Shown: positions 22,938 through 34,019 of the stretch, one piece after another
How the letters are laid out: every line of letters begins with the position of its first letter
How positions within the stretch are numbered: position 1 is the stretch's first letter
Assembly (NCBI GenBank): GCA_009823505.1
Contig: VZQC01011955.1
Location: forward strand, 1,435,931 to 1,499,930
Direction of reading: 5' to 3'
Length of the DNA: 64,000 nt
Source of the DNA: Rhizomys pruinosus
Lineage: Eukaryota > Chordata > Mammalia > Rodentia > Spalacidae
Position numbers and translations under genes: made by a program
Notes under the pieces: model-generated
What the model was told of the DNA's origin: nothing
Seen by the model: only the letters and a program-made list of their open reading frames with translations
Database searches by the model: none

Positions 22938-23058
22938 AGGTCAGTAAGATAGCTTAGCATGTAAAAGCTCTTGGAACTCCTAATGAAAGGAGAACCAACT
23001 CTTGAAAGATATCCTCTGTCCTTCATGTACACACACTCCTACACATGCACAATAATAA
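22938..23058 (+). mobile_element. Old ID/B2-like SINE
   Basis: GTAAGATAGCTTAGCATG head. It supplies the target site of chimeric SINE copy 3. Confidence 0.5.
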
Positions 23059-23073
23059 ATAAAATAAAATTTT

Positions 23074-23330
23074 TGTTTATTTATTTGTTTGTTTGAGACA
23101 GGGTTTCCCTATAGCCCCACCTGGCCTGGAACTCACTCTGTAAACCATGCTGGCCTTGAACACCCAGAGATCCACCTGCCTCGGCCTCCCAAGTGCTAGG
23201 ATTAAAGGTGTGCACCACCACGCCTGGCTTAAAGAGGGTTCTTAGCTGCCATGTGGGTGCTGGGAATTGAACCCAGATCTTCTGAAAGAGCGGTTGGCAC
23301 TCTTAACTGCTGAGCCATCTCTCCAGCCCC
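23074..23330 (-). mobile_element. Chimeric B2-head/B1 SINE (copy 3)
   Basis: Minus-strand dimer with a nearly complete B1 part. Its junction (AAGAACCCTCTTTAAGCCAG) falls at the same place as in the other copies. Perfect 15-bp duplication ATAAAATAAAATTTT at 23059-23073 and 23331-23345. Confidence 0.87.
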
Positions 23331-23354
23331 ATAAAATAAAATTTTAAAGTAAAT

Positions 23355-23505
23355 AATAGGCCAAGCATAGTGGCATGTGAGTTTATCCCAGTACTCAGAA
23401 GGCAGAAGCAGGTAGATCACTATGAGTTTGAGCCAACCTGGTCTATAGAACAGATCTGGGACAGCCAGAGCTACATAGTAAGATTCTGTCTTGAAAAGAA
23501 AGAAG
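23355..23505 (+). mobile_element. B1 SINE, old
   Basis: CCAAGCATAGTGGCATGTG to AAGATTCTGTCTTGAAAAG. Confidence 0.8.
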
Positions 23506-23517
23506 TAGGGCTGGAGA

Positions 23518-23765
23518 GATGGCCTGGTGGTTAAGAGCATCGACCGCTCTTACAGAGGACCCGGGTTCAATCCCCAGCACCGACATGGCAGCCGAGAACC
23601 GTCTGAAACTCCAATTCCAGGAGAACTCCAGTTCCAGGGGAATCCGACACCCTCTTCTGACCTCCGTGGCATTGCACGACACGGGTGCACAAACCTGCAG
23701 GCAGACAGTACATTCATACACATACAGAAATAATAAAAAAAAAATTAAATAAATAAAATTTTTTA
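23518..23765 (+). mobile_element. B2 SINE, long form
   Basis: Full length with the 17-bp duplication. Confidence 0.92.
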
Positions 23766-23870
23766 AAGAAAAGAAAAAAGTAAATAAAAGAACAAAATAG
23801 AAATTCTTGAACTTTTGGTATATAAAAAAAAAACTCACAAGATAGGCTCAGCAGACAAACAGAAAAGACA

Positions 23871-23944
23871 GAGAAAAGATTAATAGAAAATGTCCCAGGT
23901 GAAAAACAGAGAAAGATTAATAGAAAATGTCCCAGGTGAAAAAT
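23871..23944. repeat. 37-bp tandem duplication
   Basis: Two nearly identical copies carrying GATTAATAGAAAATGTCCCA, in ancient L1 sequence. Confidence 0.93.
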
Positions 23945-24101
23945 GGGGAAAAGATTGAGGGGAAAGGAATTAAAAATTTCAGAGGTCTATTAGATAATAG
24001 CAAAGGAAAAGATGTATGTTTAATGAGAATATTAAATGGAAAGAACAGAAAGAATGGGGCAGAAACATTGATGCACTCATCATCAAAGACTTGCCACATT
24101 T

Positions 24102-24297
24102 GCAGAAGCCCATACAGAGCCCATGCAAACAGAAGCCCATAGAGAACCCATGCCAGCAAAGTCCATACAGAAGCCCATGCCAATAGAAGCCCATACAGAG
24201 CCCATGCCAACAGAAGTCCATACAGAGCCCATGCCAACAGAAGTCCATACAGAGCCCATGCCAGCAAAGTCCATACAGAGCCCATGCCAACAGAAGA
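24102..24297. repeat. 27-bp minisatellite, short array (about 7 units)
   Basis: Degenerate copies of a 27-bp unit beginning CAGAAGCCCATACAGAGC. The unit and orientation match the larger array at 30.4 kb. It abuts rodent L1 on its right and ancient L1 on its left. The unit length is a multiple of three and contains no stop in any frame, which produces spurious open frames. Confidence 0.9.
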
Positions 24298-26000
24298 GTC
24301 TTTCTCAAATTCTCCATGTAGAAAGTTTAACTGTTTGAGCAGAAGTTTCACTGTTCAGTCATTTCTTTAGATGCAGTCCTTCTGTTGGTGTAGTTTGTTG
24401 TGTGTTGTTCCATATGCATACTTTCACGCAACTGCTGCTTTGACAAAAGCTCAAGGGAACTGTGAGCAAAAGATACTTACACTAGGTAATTGGCACTAGC
24501 ATCCACAGATGAGGTAATACCATTCAGCGTTTGTTTTTCCTGGGACTGTTGGTTCTTCACTCACAGATGTCTTCTAGCTCCAGCCATTTCCTGCAAAGCT
24601 CATGATCTTTCTTTTACTGCTGCATAGAACTCCATTGTGTATAGTACCACATTTCCCTATCCACTCATCAGTTGAGGGCACTTAGTTTGGTTCCAAGTCC
24701 TTGCTATTATGAGAGAGAGCTGCAAATAAACATGGCACGTGCATGTATCTCCTGTGGTAATATGAGTCTTATGGGTACTACCCAGGAAGTGGTAATGGCT
24801 GGGCAGGGGCAAGTTCATGTCCAAGTGTCCATAGGGTTTCTCCACACCGTTCCATAGTGGCTGTACCAGTTTACTTTCCCACCAGCAGTGAGGGTGAGTG
24901 GTTCCCCTATTCCTCACAACCCTCCCAACTTGAACTTGGTATCATTTGTTTTCTTGATCCTACTTTATCTTTTTTTTTTATAGATGATTTTTTATAGATT
25001 GGTTTTGATTTGCTATTTCCTTAATGATTAATGATGTTAACACTTTTAGATTGTTTCTCAGCCATCTCTAATATCCCTCACATTGTGAAGTCCTGTTCAG
25101 GTCCTTTGCTCCGTCCTATTGATAGTCAGTTGTTTTCTTCTTTCTTTTTGTTTGTTTTGAGTAGTTTATATATTCCTGGAATCAAATGCTTTGGTCAGAT
25201 GTTTTGTGGTGAAGGTTTCCACCTCCCATTCTGTGGGACTTCTTTTCATTTCCTTGACCATTGATTGTTTTGTTGATATACAGAAGCTGTTTTAGGTTTA
25301 ATGAGGGGTCCCATGGTCATTGTCACCTTAATATTCTTGCAGCAGGTTGCTGTCTGATGTTAGGAAGATCTTTTTCCTATGCCTATGCTTTGGTCTGCTG
25401 CAACTTTTTCTTCTATCTCCCTTCAGAGTTTGGAGTTTTCACGTTGTAGGTCTGTTAAGCCTCTGGTGTTGTCTTTTGTACAGGGCGAGAAGTAGGGGTT
25501 GAATTTTCATTCTCTTACAAGTGGTGATCCAGTTTTGCCAACACCACTTGCTGAAGATGCTGTCTTTTTCTTGCCCATTGTGTCCTTCTTGGCCCCCTTG
25601 TCAAATATGAGATGGTGAAATTGTATGGGCTAGGTTGGTGGATCTTCAGTTATGTTCCATTGCTCAACAGGTCTGTTTTTGTGCCAGTACCCAGGCTGTT
25701 TTTTATAACTATAAGCCCTGTAGTAGAGTTTGAAGTCTGGTATAGAGAGCCCCCCCTCTGTATGCCTTTTCACTCAGGTTGGTTTTTTGGACTATGGGGG
25801 GGGTCTTTTTGTTTTTCCAAATGAATTTAAGGACTTTTTTTCCCCAATCCTGTGAAGAAACTCTTGGGGATTTTAATTGGGATTGCATAAGTCTATACAA
25901 AGTTTTGGGTAGAAGGGACATTTTACAATGTTTAATTTTCCCAACCATGAGCATGGGAGGTTTTCCAACTTCTGATTCTTCTTCAATTTAATTCTTTTTT

Positions 26001-26240
26001 AAACTTTTTATTTATTTTGTATATGTATAAATGTACTGTCTGCAATGCAAGTCTGTGCATCCGTGTTGTGCAATGCCATGGAGGTCAGAAGACGGTCTTC
26101 GGATTCCCCTGGAACTGGAGTTCTCCTGGATTGGAGTTACAGATGGTGGTCTTAGCCGCCATGTGGGTGGTGAGGATAGAACTCGGGTCCTCTGCAAGAG
26201 CAGTCGTGCTTTTAAAACCCTATGGTTATCTTCCCAGCCC
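26001..26240 (-). mobile_element. B2 SINE in L1 copy A
   Basis: Antisense B2, with TCAATTT..TTCTTT-like duplicated flanks. Confidence 0.85.
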
Positions 26241-27082
26241 TCAATTTCTTTCTTTAAGGGTTTAAAATTTTTTTTTAAAGATCTTTGATGTCTTTGGTTA
26301 GGTTTGTTCCTACGTATTTTATGGTTTTTTGAGCTATTTTGAATGGAAAGGTCTCCTTTATTCTCTCAGTTGCTGTTTGTTGGTGAAGAAAGGCCACTGA
26401 TTTTTTTAGGTTAATTTGTATCCTGCCACTTTGCTGAAGCTGTTAATCAGTTTAGGAGTTTTCTGGTGGAGTTTTTAGCATCCCTTTAAGTAAACAATCA
26501 TATCAATAGCATATAGGGATAGTTTGACTTCCTCTTTTCCAATTAGTACTCCTTTAATTTCCTTTTCTGCTTATTGCTCTAGCAAGTGTTTCAAGCACTA
26601 TATTGAGGAGGAGTGGTGACAGGGGCCAGCCTTGCCGAGTTCCTACCTTTAAAGGGAATGTATCTGATGTTTCCCCATTTAGGATGATATTGGCTTTGAT
26701 TACATTGAGGAGTGATCCCTCCAATCCAATTCCCTCTAGGACTTTAAGCATGAAGGATGCTGGATTTTGTCAAAGGCTTTTTTCTTTTGCATCTATTGAA
26801 GATGGATGGTGTTTTTTGTCTTTCGCCCTTTATATGCTTGAGGATGTTTATTTATTTTCGTATGTTGAACCATCCCTGGCGTCTCTGTATGAATCCAACT
26901 TGGTCATGATGGATGATCTTCTTGATGTGAGTCTGTATGTGATTGCCAGTATCCGTTTTAGAATTTTGGCATCTGTGTTCATTAGTGAGATGGGTCTATA
27001 GTTTTCCCTTTTGGTTTTATCTTTGCCTGGTTTTGGTAATAGAGTGAGGCTAGCTTGAACAGAATTTGAGAGAATTCCCTCT

Positions 27083-27349
27083 TTATTAAAAATTTTATTT
27101 ATTAGTTCTTTTTTTAAAAAAAAAATTTTTTTTATGTTGTATGAATGTACTGTCTGCATGTAGGTCTGTGCACCGGTGTCATGCAATGCCGCAGAGGTCA
27201 GAAGAGGGTGTCGGATTCCCCTGGAACTGGAGGTCTCCTGGAATTGGAAGTACAGACTGTTTTCTCATTGCCATGTGGTGCTGGGGATTGAACCAGGTCC
27301 TCTGCAAGAGCAGTCCAGCGTTCTTGACCACAGCCATCTCTCCAGCCCC
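27083..27349 (-). mobile_element. B2 SINE in L1 copy A
   Basis: 11-bp TSD GAATTCCCTCT at 27072 and 27350. Confidence 0.92.
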
Positions 27350-27930
27350 GAATTCCCTCTGTTTGTATCCTTAAACAATTTCAGTAAATGAGGTTGTAGT
27401 CTTTTTTAATGTTTTATAAAATTCTCGAAACTCTGGGCCTGGCTTTTTTTAGTTGGGAGGTTTCTTATTACATATCAATTTCTTCATGTATTATGGGTCT
27501 GTTTAAGCTGTCGATCCTTCTTGGTTGAGTTTTGGTGTTCCCACAGATTTCAGATATTCTCATATTTTTTTCTAGGTTTTCAAACTGGTAGAGTATAGGT
27601 TTTTGAAGTATCCCATATGATTTTTGGGATATTTTCATTGTCTGTTGTGATATCCCCTTTCAATCAGGGATTGTATGGATTTGGATTTGTTCCTTCTTTC
27701 TTTTTGGTTAACTGGGTAGAGGTCTGTCTATCTTGTTTATCTTTTCAAAGAACCAACTTTTGGATTCATTGATTTTTTTTTTTAGTATGTTGTTTCTTGT
27801 TTCTAGTTCATTGATTTCTTCTGCTCTGATTTTTGTTATTTCTTCCTGTCTCTGTTTGTGTTTAGGGTTCATCTGTTGTTGCCTCTCAAGTGTTTTTTCT
27901 TTTTTTGTTTCTTCTTCTTTGCTCTTTCTG

Positions 27931-28183
27931 TTTTTTTTTTTTTTTATTAATTTTATTTATTTCCGTATGTGTATGAATGTACTGTCTGCAGGCCAAGTTT
28001 GTGCACCCGTGTCGTGCAATGCCACGGAGGTCAGAAGAGGGCATTGGATTCCCCTGGAACTGGGAGTTCTCCTGGAATTGGAGTTTCAGATGGTTCTCGG
28101 CCGCCATGTGGGTGCTGGGAGCGAACCCGGGTCCTCTGCAAGAGCAGTCGGCGCTCTTAACAGCTAGCCCATCTCTCCAGCCC
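27931..28183 (-). mobile_element. B2 SINE in L1 copy A
   Basis: Antisense B2, long form, T-rich left end. Confidence 0.9.
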
Positions 28184-28335
28184 GTGCTCTTCTTTTTCTA
28201 ATGCAGAACACCCAGGGCTATAAACTTCTCTTAGACTGCTTTTAAGCTATCCCGAGGTTTTTTTCTTGTTGTATTGTCATTGTCTTTCAGTTCCAGGAAT
28301 GCTTTTATTTCTTTTTTTTTTTTTTATTTCTTTTT

Positions 28336-30252
28336 TTATTTAAAGTTTCATCTTTTTCAACTTTATGTTTGAATTATTTTTTTTTTTTTTTGAAATAATT
28401 TCTTTTTTTCACACTAAATTTATTTATTTATTTATTTTAGCAAATCTAGACCCGTGTTCCCGCTCATTCCCCCACCCCGCCACGAGCTCATGCATTCTGC
28501 CAAACATGCTTTCCATCTCTCTGTCTTTTCAATATTTTCCATGGGGAAGTTGACTGTTTTGAGCAGAATTTTACAGTTCAGTCAGTTCTTTGATGACAGT
28601 CTTTTTCTGTTGTTTTTGTTTTTCCAAAATGCATTATGCCCACTGCTTTGTACAAAAGCTCAGGGGGGCCCTACACAAGAAATACTACAACTGGGGTAAT
28701 TGGCACTAGCATCCACAGATGAGGATACCCATTCATCGTTTTGTTTTTCTGGAACTGTGTTAACTTCTCAGCATGATGTCTTCTAGTCCAGCCATTTTCC
28801 TGCAAAGCTCGTGATGTTGTCTTCTTTACTGCTGCATAGAACTCCATTGTGTAGATGTACCACATTCTATCCCTCGTCAGTTGAGGGGCATTTAGGTTTG
28901 GTTCCAGCTCCTTGCTATTTTGAAGAGAGCTGCAATAAACATGGCTGTGCAGGTATCTCTGTGGTTGGCGTAAGTCTTGAGGGTACATGCCGCAGGAGTG
29001 GTATGGCTGGGTCTGTTGGCAAGTTCATTCCAGTCTTTAAGGTTCTCCACACTGCTTTCCTAATGGCTGATGAGTTTTAACATTCCCACCAGCAGTGGAT
29101 GAGTGTTCCCCTTTCCCAACAACCTCTCCAGCGCTTGGTATAATTTGTTTTCTGACCTAGCCAGTCTTATTGGGGTAAGATGATATCTTAAAGGTGGTTT
29201 TGATTTACTTTCCTTAAGTGATAGTGAGTGTTGACATTTCTTGGTGTTTTCAGACATCTCTAATTCCTCGCTTGTGAAGTCTCTGTTCAGTTCTTTGCTC
29301 CATCTATTGAGCCGTCATTTGTTTTGCTTTTTTCTTTGTTTTTTTGAGTAGTTTATATATTCCTGGAAATCAATGCTTTGTCAGATGTATCTGCAGTGAA
29401 GGTTTCCTCCCACTCTGTGGGATTTCTCTTCACTTCCTCCTTGATTGTTTCTTTGATGTACAGAAGTTTTTGAGTTTGATGAGGTCCCATTTGTCAATTG
29501 TCGACATTAATTCTTGTGGCAGCTGCTGTCTGATTTAGGAAGTCTTTTCCTACCCTATGTCTGTAGTCCTCTGCCAATTGTTTCTTCTATACCTTCAAGA
29601 GTTTGGGTTTTCACTTAAGGTCTTTAATACATCTGGAGTTGACTTTTACAGGGTGAGAGTTAGGGGTTTAATTTTCTCTTCTACAAGTGGTAATCCAGTT
29701 TTGCCAACACCACTTGCTGAAGAGGCTTTCTTTCTCCATGCGTGTTTTCCCTTGGCCCCCTTGTCAAATATGAATGGCTGAAATTGTATGTGGTGCAGAT
29801 TTTGAATCTTTGGTTTTGTTTCATTGGTCAACAAGGTCTGGTTTTGTTGTGCAAGTAACCAGGCTGTTTTTATGACTATAGCCCGTGTAATAGTTTAAAA
29901 TCTGTATAGAGATCCCTCCTGTGTAGTTCTTTTCCACTCAGGGTTGATTTGGTTATTTGGGGTCTTTTGTTTTTTTCCAATGATTTAAGAACTTTTGTTT
30001 CCAGCCTGTGAAGAAACTCTTGGGATTTTGATTGGGATTTGCATTAAATCTCGATACAAGAGTTTTGGAAAATGGACATTTTTACAATGTTAATTTCCAA
30101 TCCCATTGAGCATGGGAGGTTTTTCCATCTTTGAGGTCTTCTTCAATCTTCTTTCTTTAAGGTTAAAATTTTGTTGTAGAGTTTTTTGGTGTCTGTTTGG
30201 TTAGGTTTTGTTCCTAGGTATCTTATTGTTTTTTAGGCTATTGTGGAGTGGG
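28336..30252 (-). mobile_element. Rodent LINE-1 (L1 copy B), antisense, truncated
   Basis: A second antisense L1 with its T-rich 3' end near 28380-28440. The 3' UTR (28440-28680) and the ORF2 C-terminus follow, e.g. RDRMWYIYTMEFYAAVKK on the minus strand. It repeats the 3' half of copy A and ends abruptly at the ambiguous base 30253. Confidence 0.82.
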
Positions 30253-30253
30253 N
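30253..30253. other. Ambiguous base at an L1 head-to-head join
   Basis: A single n marks the point where antisense L1 ORF2 switches to sense L1 3' UTR. It is probably a contig seam. Confidence 0.7.
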
Positions 30254-30394
30254 GAGAAAGAGATGAAAAGCATGTTTGGCAGAATACATGAGCTCTGGTG
30301 GGGTGGGGGGATAGGGTGGGGGACACGGGTCTAGATTTGATAATCTTGTACAAAATATATATATATATAAATAAAAAAGAAAAAGAAAAAAAAA
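30254..30394 (+). mobile_element. LINE-1 3' end, sense orientation
   Basis: The distal 3' UTR of the same L1 type (CATGTTTGGCAGAATACATG, then a G-rich block) with a poly-A-like tail, now on the plus strand. It directly faces L1 copy B across base 30253, so there is an inversion or an assembly join. Confidence 0.75.
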
Positions 30395-31046
30395 GAAGCC
30401 CATACAGAGCCCATGTCAACAGAAGTCCATACAGAGCCCATGCCAGCAGATGTCCATACAGAGCCCATGCCAACAGAAGCCCATACAGAGCCCATGCCAA
30501 CAGAAGTCCATACAGAGCCCATGCCAGCAGAAACCCATACAGAGCCCATGCCAACAGAAGCCCATACATAGCACATGCCAGCAGAAACCCATACAGAGCA
30601 CATGCCAGCAGAAGCCCATACAGAGCCCATGCCAACAGAAGTCCATACAGAGCCCATGCCAACAGAAGTCCATACAGAGCCCATGCCAACAGAAGTCCAT
30701 ACAGAGCCCATGCCAGCAGAAGCCCATACAGAGCACATGCCAGCAGAAGCCCATACAGAGCCCATGCCAACAGAAGTCCATACAGAGCCCATGCAAACAG
30801 AAGTCCATACAGAGCCCATGCCAACAGAAGTCCATATAGAGCCCATGCCAGCAGAAGCCCATACAGAGCACATGCCAACAGAAGCCCATATAGAGCCCAT
30901 GCCAGCAGAAGCCCATACAGAGCACATGCCAACAGAAGCCCATACAGAGCCCATGCCAACAGAAGTCCATACAGAGCCCATGCCAACAGAAGTCCATACA
31001 GAGTACATGCCAACAGAAGCCCATACAGGGGCCTTGCCAGCAAAGA
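30395..31046. repeat. 27-bp minisatellite, long array (24 units)
   Basis: I count 24 consecutive 27-bp units. Most variation is at three sites in the unit: C/T at unit base 7, C/A at base 19 and A/G near the end. No regular higher-order pattern is evident. All six frames stay open because the unit is nine codons long without stops, so the long conceptual proteins here are artefacts. Confidence 0.95.
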
Positions 31047-31063
31047 CCATGTGATTCTCAAAC

Positions 31064-31068
31064 TGGTT

Positions 31069-31122
<54 letters not shown>
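31064..31122. repeat. (GA)n simple repeat
   Basis: About 28 GA units just right of the minisatellite. Confidence 0.95.
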
Positions 31123-31127
<5 letters not shown>

Positions 31128-31215
31128 TTCCCCTCTGAAACCATGAAGGGCAGACAGATGGAATAACATCTTTACTGAAAAAAAAAAAGCTAAATCAGAA
31201 TTTTTTTCATTTTGG

Positions 31216-31326
31216 GGGGGGGTCCTTTTGAGACAGAGTTTCACTTTAGGCCCAGCTGGCCTAGAGCTCACTATGTAGACCAGGCTGGCCTTGAATTCAC
31301 AGAGATCCACCTGCCTCTGCCTCCCA
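31216..31326 (-). mobile_element. B1 SINE, 5' truncated
   Basis: Diverged TSD AGCTAAATCAGAATTTTT versus AGCTACATCGGAATTTTA. Confidence 0.85.
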
Positions 31327-31376
31327 GCTACATCGGAATTTTATATTCAGCAAAAAGATTATTAAAGAGTAAAAGC

Positions 31377-31540
31377 AGCCAGGCGTGGTGGCACACGCCT
31401 TTAATCCTCGCACTCGAGAGGCATAGGCAATTGGATCTCTATGAGTTCAAGCCCAGCCTGATCTACAGAGTGACTTTCAGGACAGCTGGGGCTACAGGGA
31501 GACCATGTCTTGAAAAGACCAAAAAGAAGAGGAAAAAAAA
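31377..31540 (+). mobile_element. B1 SINE
   Basis: Full B1. Flanks share TAAAAGCA. Confidence 0.9.
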
Positions 31541-31730
31541 AGAATAAAAGCAAAATAAGTATATCTCTGGATAAAAAGAAGCTAAGAAATTTGATCACAA
31601 GCCAAGCTACATTACAAAAATAAAGACAAAAGTTTGTTTGGAGAGAAATGGTATTGAACAGAAACTTGAATCACCAGAAAATAAGGAAGAATGACTCCCT
31701 AGTCCACTACTCCCTTAAAGTAATTCAATA

Positions 31731-31875
31731 AGCAAGGCGTGGTGGCACATGCCTTTAATCCCAGCACTCAGGAGGCAGAGGCAGGCAGATCTCTGTGAGT
31801 TCAAAGCCAGCCTGGTCTACAGAGCAAGCTCCAGGCCAGCTGGGACTAAAGGGAGACACCGTCTCAAAAATATAT
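31731..31875 (+). mobile_element. B1 SINE
   Basis: Full B1. ATTCAATAA repeats on both sides. Confidence 0.9.
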
Positions 31876-31974
31876 AACAAAAGTATATTCAATAATTCAA
31901 CATTCTCTTTTTCCCAGAAGTCATTTCCCTAACTACAGTTTGTACCTATTCAGAAGAAAGGCAAGAAAGAATAA

Positions 31975-32053
31975 AAGAAGGAAGGAAAGAAGAAAGGGAA
32001 GGAGGGAGGGAGGGATGGGAGGGAGGGAGGGAGGGAAGGAAGGAAGGAAGGAC
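31975..32053. repeat. (GGAA/GGGA)n purine tract
   Basis: Almost pure purine on the plus strand. Confidence 0.92.
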
Positions 32054-32197
32054 CTCAGAAATCATGAATACCTTCATATATGTAAAATATGTATTTTCTT
32101 TTCCGCTTAATTCCTTTGTTAACTGTGTAACTTGAAAATTAAAGTCATAATATTGTCTTTAGGGGCTTATAATTAGGTGTAATACAAAGAACAATTA

Positions 32198-32385
32198 TGG
32201 GGTGGAGAGATGGCTCAGCGGTTAAGATCACTGTTTGATCTTACAGAGGACCCCTGTTCAATTCACACCACCCACATGGCGGCTAACAACCATCTGTTCC
32301 AGAAGAATCCAATGCCTGCTTCTGACTTCCACAGGCATTGTACGACACAGATGCACTTACAAAAAAAAATAAATAAATAAGATCA
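32198..32385 (+). mobile_element. B2 SINE, old
   Basis: GGGTGGAGAGATGGCTCAGC to the AAATAAATAA tail. Confidence 0.85.
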
Positions 32386-32545
32386 GGCGGGCATCGTGGC
32401 ACACGCCTTTAATCACAGCATTCGGGAGGCAGAGCCAGGCGAATCTCTATGAGTTCAAGGCCAGCCTGGTCTACATAGTGAGTTCCAGGACAGCTGGGGT
32501 TACAGAGAGACCCTGTCACACACACACACACAAAAAATAATAATA
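32386..32545 (+). mobile_element. B1 SINE
   Basis: GGCGGGCATCGTGGCACACG to the (CA)n/A-rich tail. Confidence 0.88.
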
Positions 32546-32699
32546 CATAAAACTTTAAAAAAGCAAAGAATAATTCTAAAATGAGACTAACATGAACTTA
32601 GGAAGTTGTAAGATTTTTATAGTTTAAAGAATTTAAATTTTACTAACTACATTCATTATGATAAAGGATATATTTAAACAATATATCCTTAAACAGGCA

Positions 32700-32848
32700 A
32701 CCTTCCTTTTTGTCTTTTTATCACAGCGTCATCCTGAAGCTCTAGCATGCCTGGAATTGTAGACAAGCCTGGCTGTGATCTCACAAAGATCCTCCTGCCT
32801 CTGCCTCCTGAGTACTAGGATTAAAGGTATGCATGACCACTCCCAGCC
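32700..32848 (-). mobile_element. B1 SINE, diverged
   Basis: ATCCTCCTGCCTCTGCCTCC and GGATTAAAGGTATGC. Confidence 0.75.
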
Positions 32849-32864
32849 AAGACAACAATTTCTG

Positions 32865-33090
32865 TTGTTGCTTTTGTTTTCTAAGGCAAGGCTTATGTAG
32901 TCCAGGCTACCGTCAAACTGTCTGCATAGCAAAAGATTACCTTAAACTTCTAATCCTCCTGACTCCACCTCCCAAATGGTGGGAATATAGTTTTGTGCCA
33001 CCACAACCTATTTATGCAATGCTGGGGATTGAACCAGAGCTTCGTCCATGCTAGGCAAGCACTCTATCAACTGGACAGCACGATCAAACA
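32865..33090 (-). mobile_element. B4/ID_B1 dimeric SINE
   Basis: Antisense B1-like part followed by an antisense ID head (GCTAGGCAAGCACTCTATCA). This is the known tRNA-head/B1 dimer and serves as a structural precedent for the chimeric SINE. Confidence 0.75.
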
Positions 33091-33099
33091 TTACATTTT

Positions 33100-33246
33100 T
33101 CTTCTTGGCTTTTTGAGACAGGGTCTCCCTGTAGCTCCAGCTGTCCTGGAACTTGCTATGTAGACCAGGCTGGCCTTAAACTCACAAAGATCCACCTGCC
33201 TCTGCCTCCCAAGTGCTAGGATTAAAGTGCGCCACCACGCCCAGCT
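33100..33246 (-). mobile_element. B1 SINE
   Basis: TTTTTGAGACAGGGTCTCCC to GCGCCACCACGCCCAGC. Confidence 0.9.
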
Positions 33247-33272
33247 CAAAACACTTCTTAATAATAAAAGAA

Positions 33273-33502
33273 GGGGCTGGAGAGATGGCCTAGCGGTTAA
33301 GAGCACCGACTGCTCTTGCAGAGGACCCGGGTTCAATCCCCAGCACCCACATGGCAGCTGAAAACCATCTTTAACTCCAGTTCCAGGGGAATCCGACGCC
33401 CTCTTCTGACCTCTGCCGCATTGCACGACACGGGTGCACAAACCTACATGCAGACAGTACATTCGTACACATACAAGAATAAATTTAAAAAAATAATAAT
33501 AA
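33273..33502 (+). mobile_element. B2 SINE, short form
   Basis: 13-bp TSD AATAATAAAAGAA at 33260 and 33503. Confidence 0.92.
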
Positions 33503-33607
33503 AATAATAAAAGAAACACTCAACAAGAAAACATGACATGCATATGAACCAAATAACACAGCTTCAAAAAAATGAGGCAAAACATAGACTTAAAGGAAAA
33601 AAAATAG

Positions 33608-33835
33608 GGGCTGTAGAGATGGCCTAGTGGTTAAGTGTGCTGACTACTCTTGCAGAGGACCTGGGTTCGATCCCCAGCACCCACATGGCAGCTGAGAACA
33701 AGACGTCTTTAACTCCAGTTCCAGGGGAATCCGACACTCTCTTCTGACCTCCGTGGCATTGCACGACACAGGTGCACAAACCCATATGCAGACAGTACAT
33801 TCATACACATGAAAAATAAATTAAATTTTAAAAAA
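33608..33835 (+). mobile_element. B2 SINE, short form
   Basis: GGGGCTGTAGAGATGGCC to A-rich tail, with AAGACGTC inserted in the body. Confidence 0.9.
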
Positions 33836-34019
33836 ATTAAAGGAAAAAAATAAATCCAGTAACCATAAGTTAAAATTACAACATAATTTCTGAGCTAACT
33901 GTGTGGCCTTACACATACAGAAGGAAAGTATAACCAGAAATGAATAAATAATAAGTCCTGAGAAATTGTACTTCAGGTATAAAACTTGAGATCTTAGTAA
34001 AAAGACAAAAGAGCACAGT

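Larger units (their letters stand above)
21860..24101 (+). mobile_element. Ancient L1M/HAL1-like element, left part
   Basis: Sense A-rich fragments between SINEs (21860-22230, 22390-22600, 22830-22930, 23840-24101), e.g. GAATGGGGCAGAAACATTG. The same element appears to resume at 31.1 kb, so the minisatellite and L1 block between them is an insertion. Confidence 0.5.
24298..28335 (-). mobile_element. Rodent LINE-1 (L1 copy A), antisense, decayed
   Basis: The minus strand encodes L1 ORF2 C-terminal and reverse-transcriptase motifs in broken frames, such as [15 protein letters not shown] near 26620 and [18 protein letters not shown] near 26980. The 3' UTR begins at the left. There are many frameshifts, and three B2 copies interrupt it. 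It is non-functional. Confidence 0.85.
31047..31730 (+). mobile_element. Ancient L1M/HAL1-like element, right part
   Basis: Resumes with CTCTGAAACCATGAAGGGCA, a landmark of the L1M/HAL1 region that normally follows the sequence at 24.0 kb. B1 copies at 31216 and 31377 interrupt it. Confidence 0.5.

Noticed and set aside
23917..24351. 144-residue repeated LLLAWALYG frame
   Set aside because: Same minisatellite, shorter array.
24102..31046. CRISPR-like array or satellite-encoded system
   Set aside because: Units are directly adjacent with no spacers, and the context is a rodent genome.
30201..31310. Long conceptual proteins (282-369 residues) of repeated SPYRAHANR or LLLAWALYG
   Set aside because: They are read from a 27-bp minisatellite that is stop-free in all six frames. 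There is no gene context.
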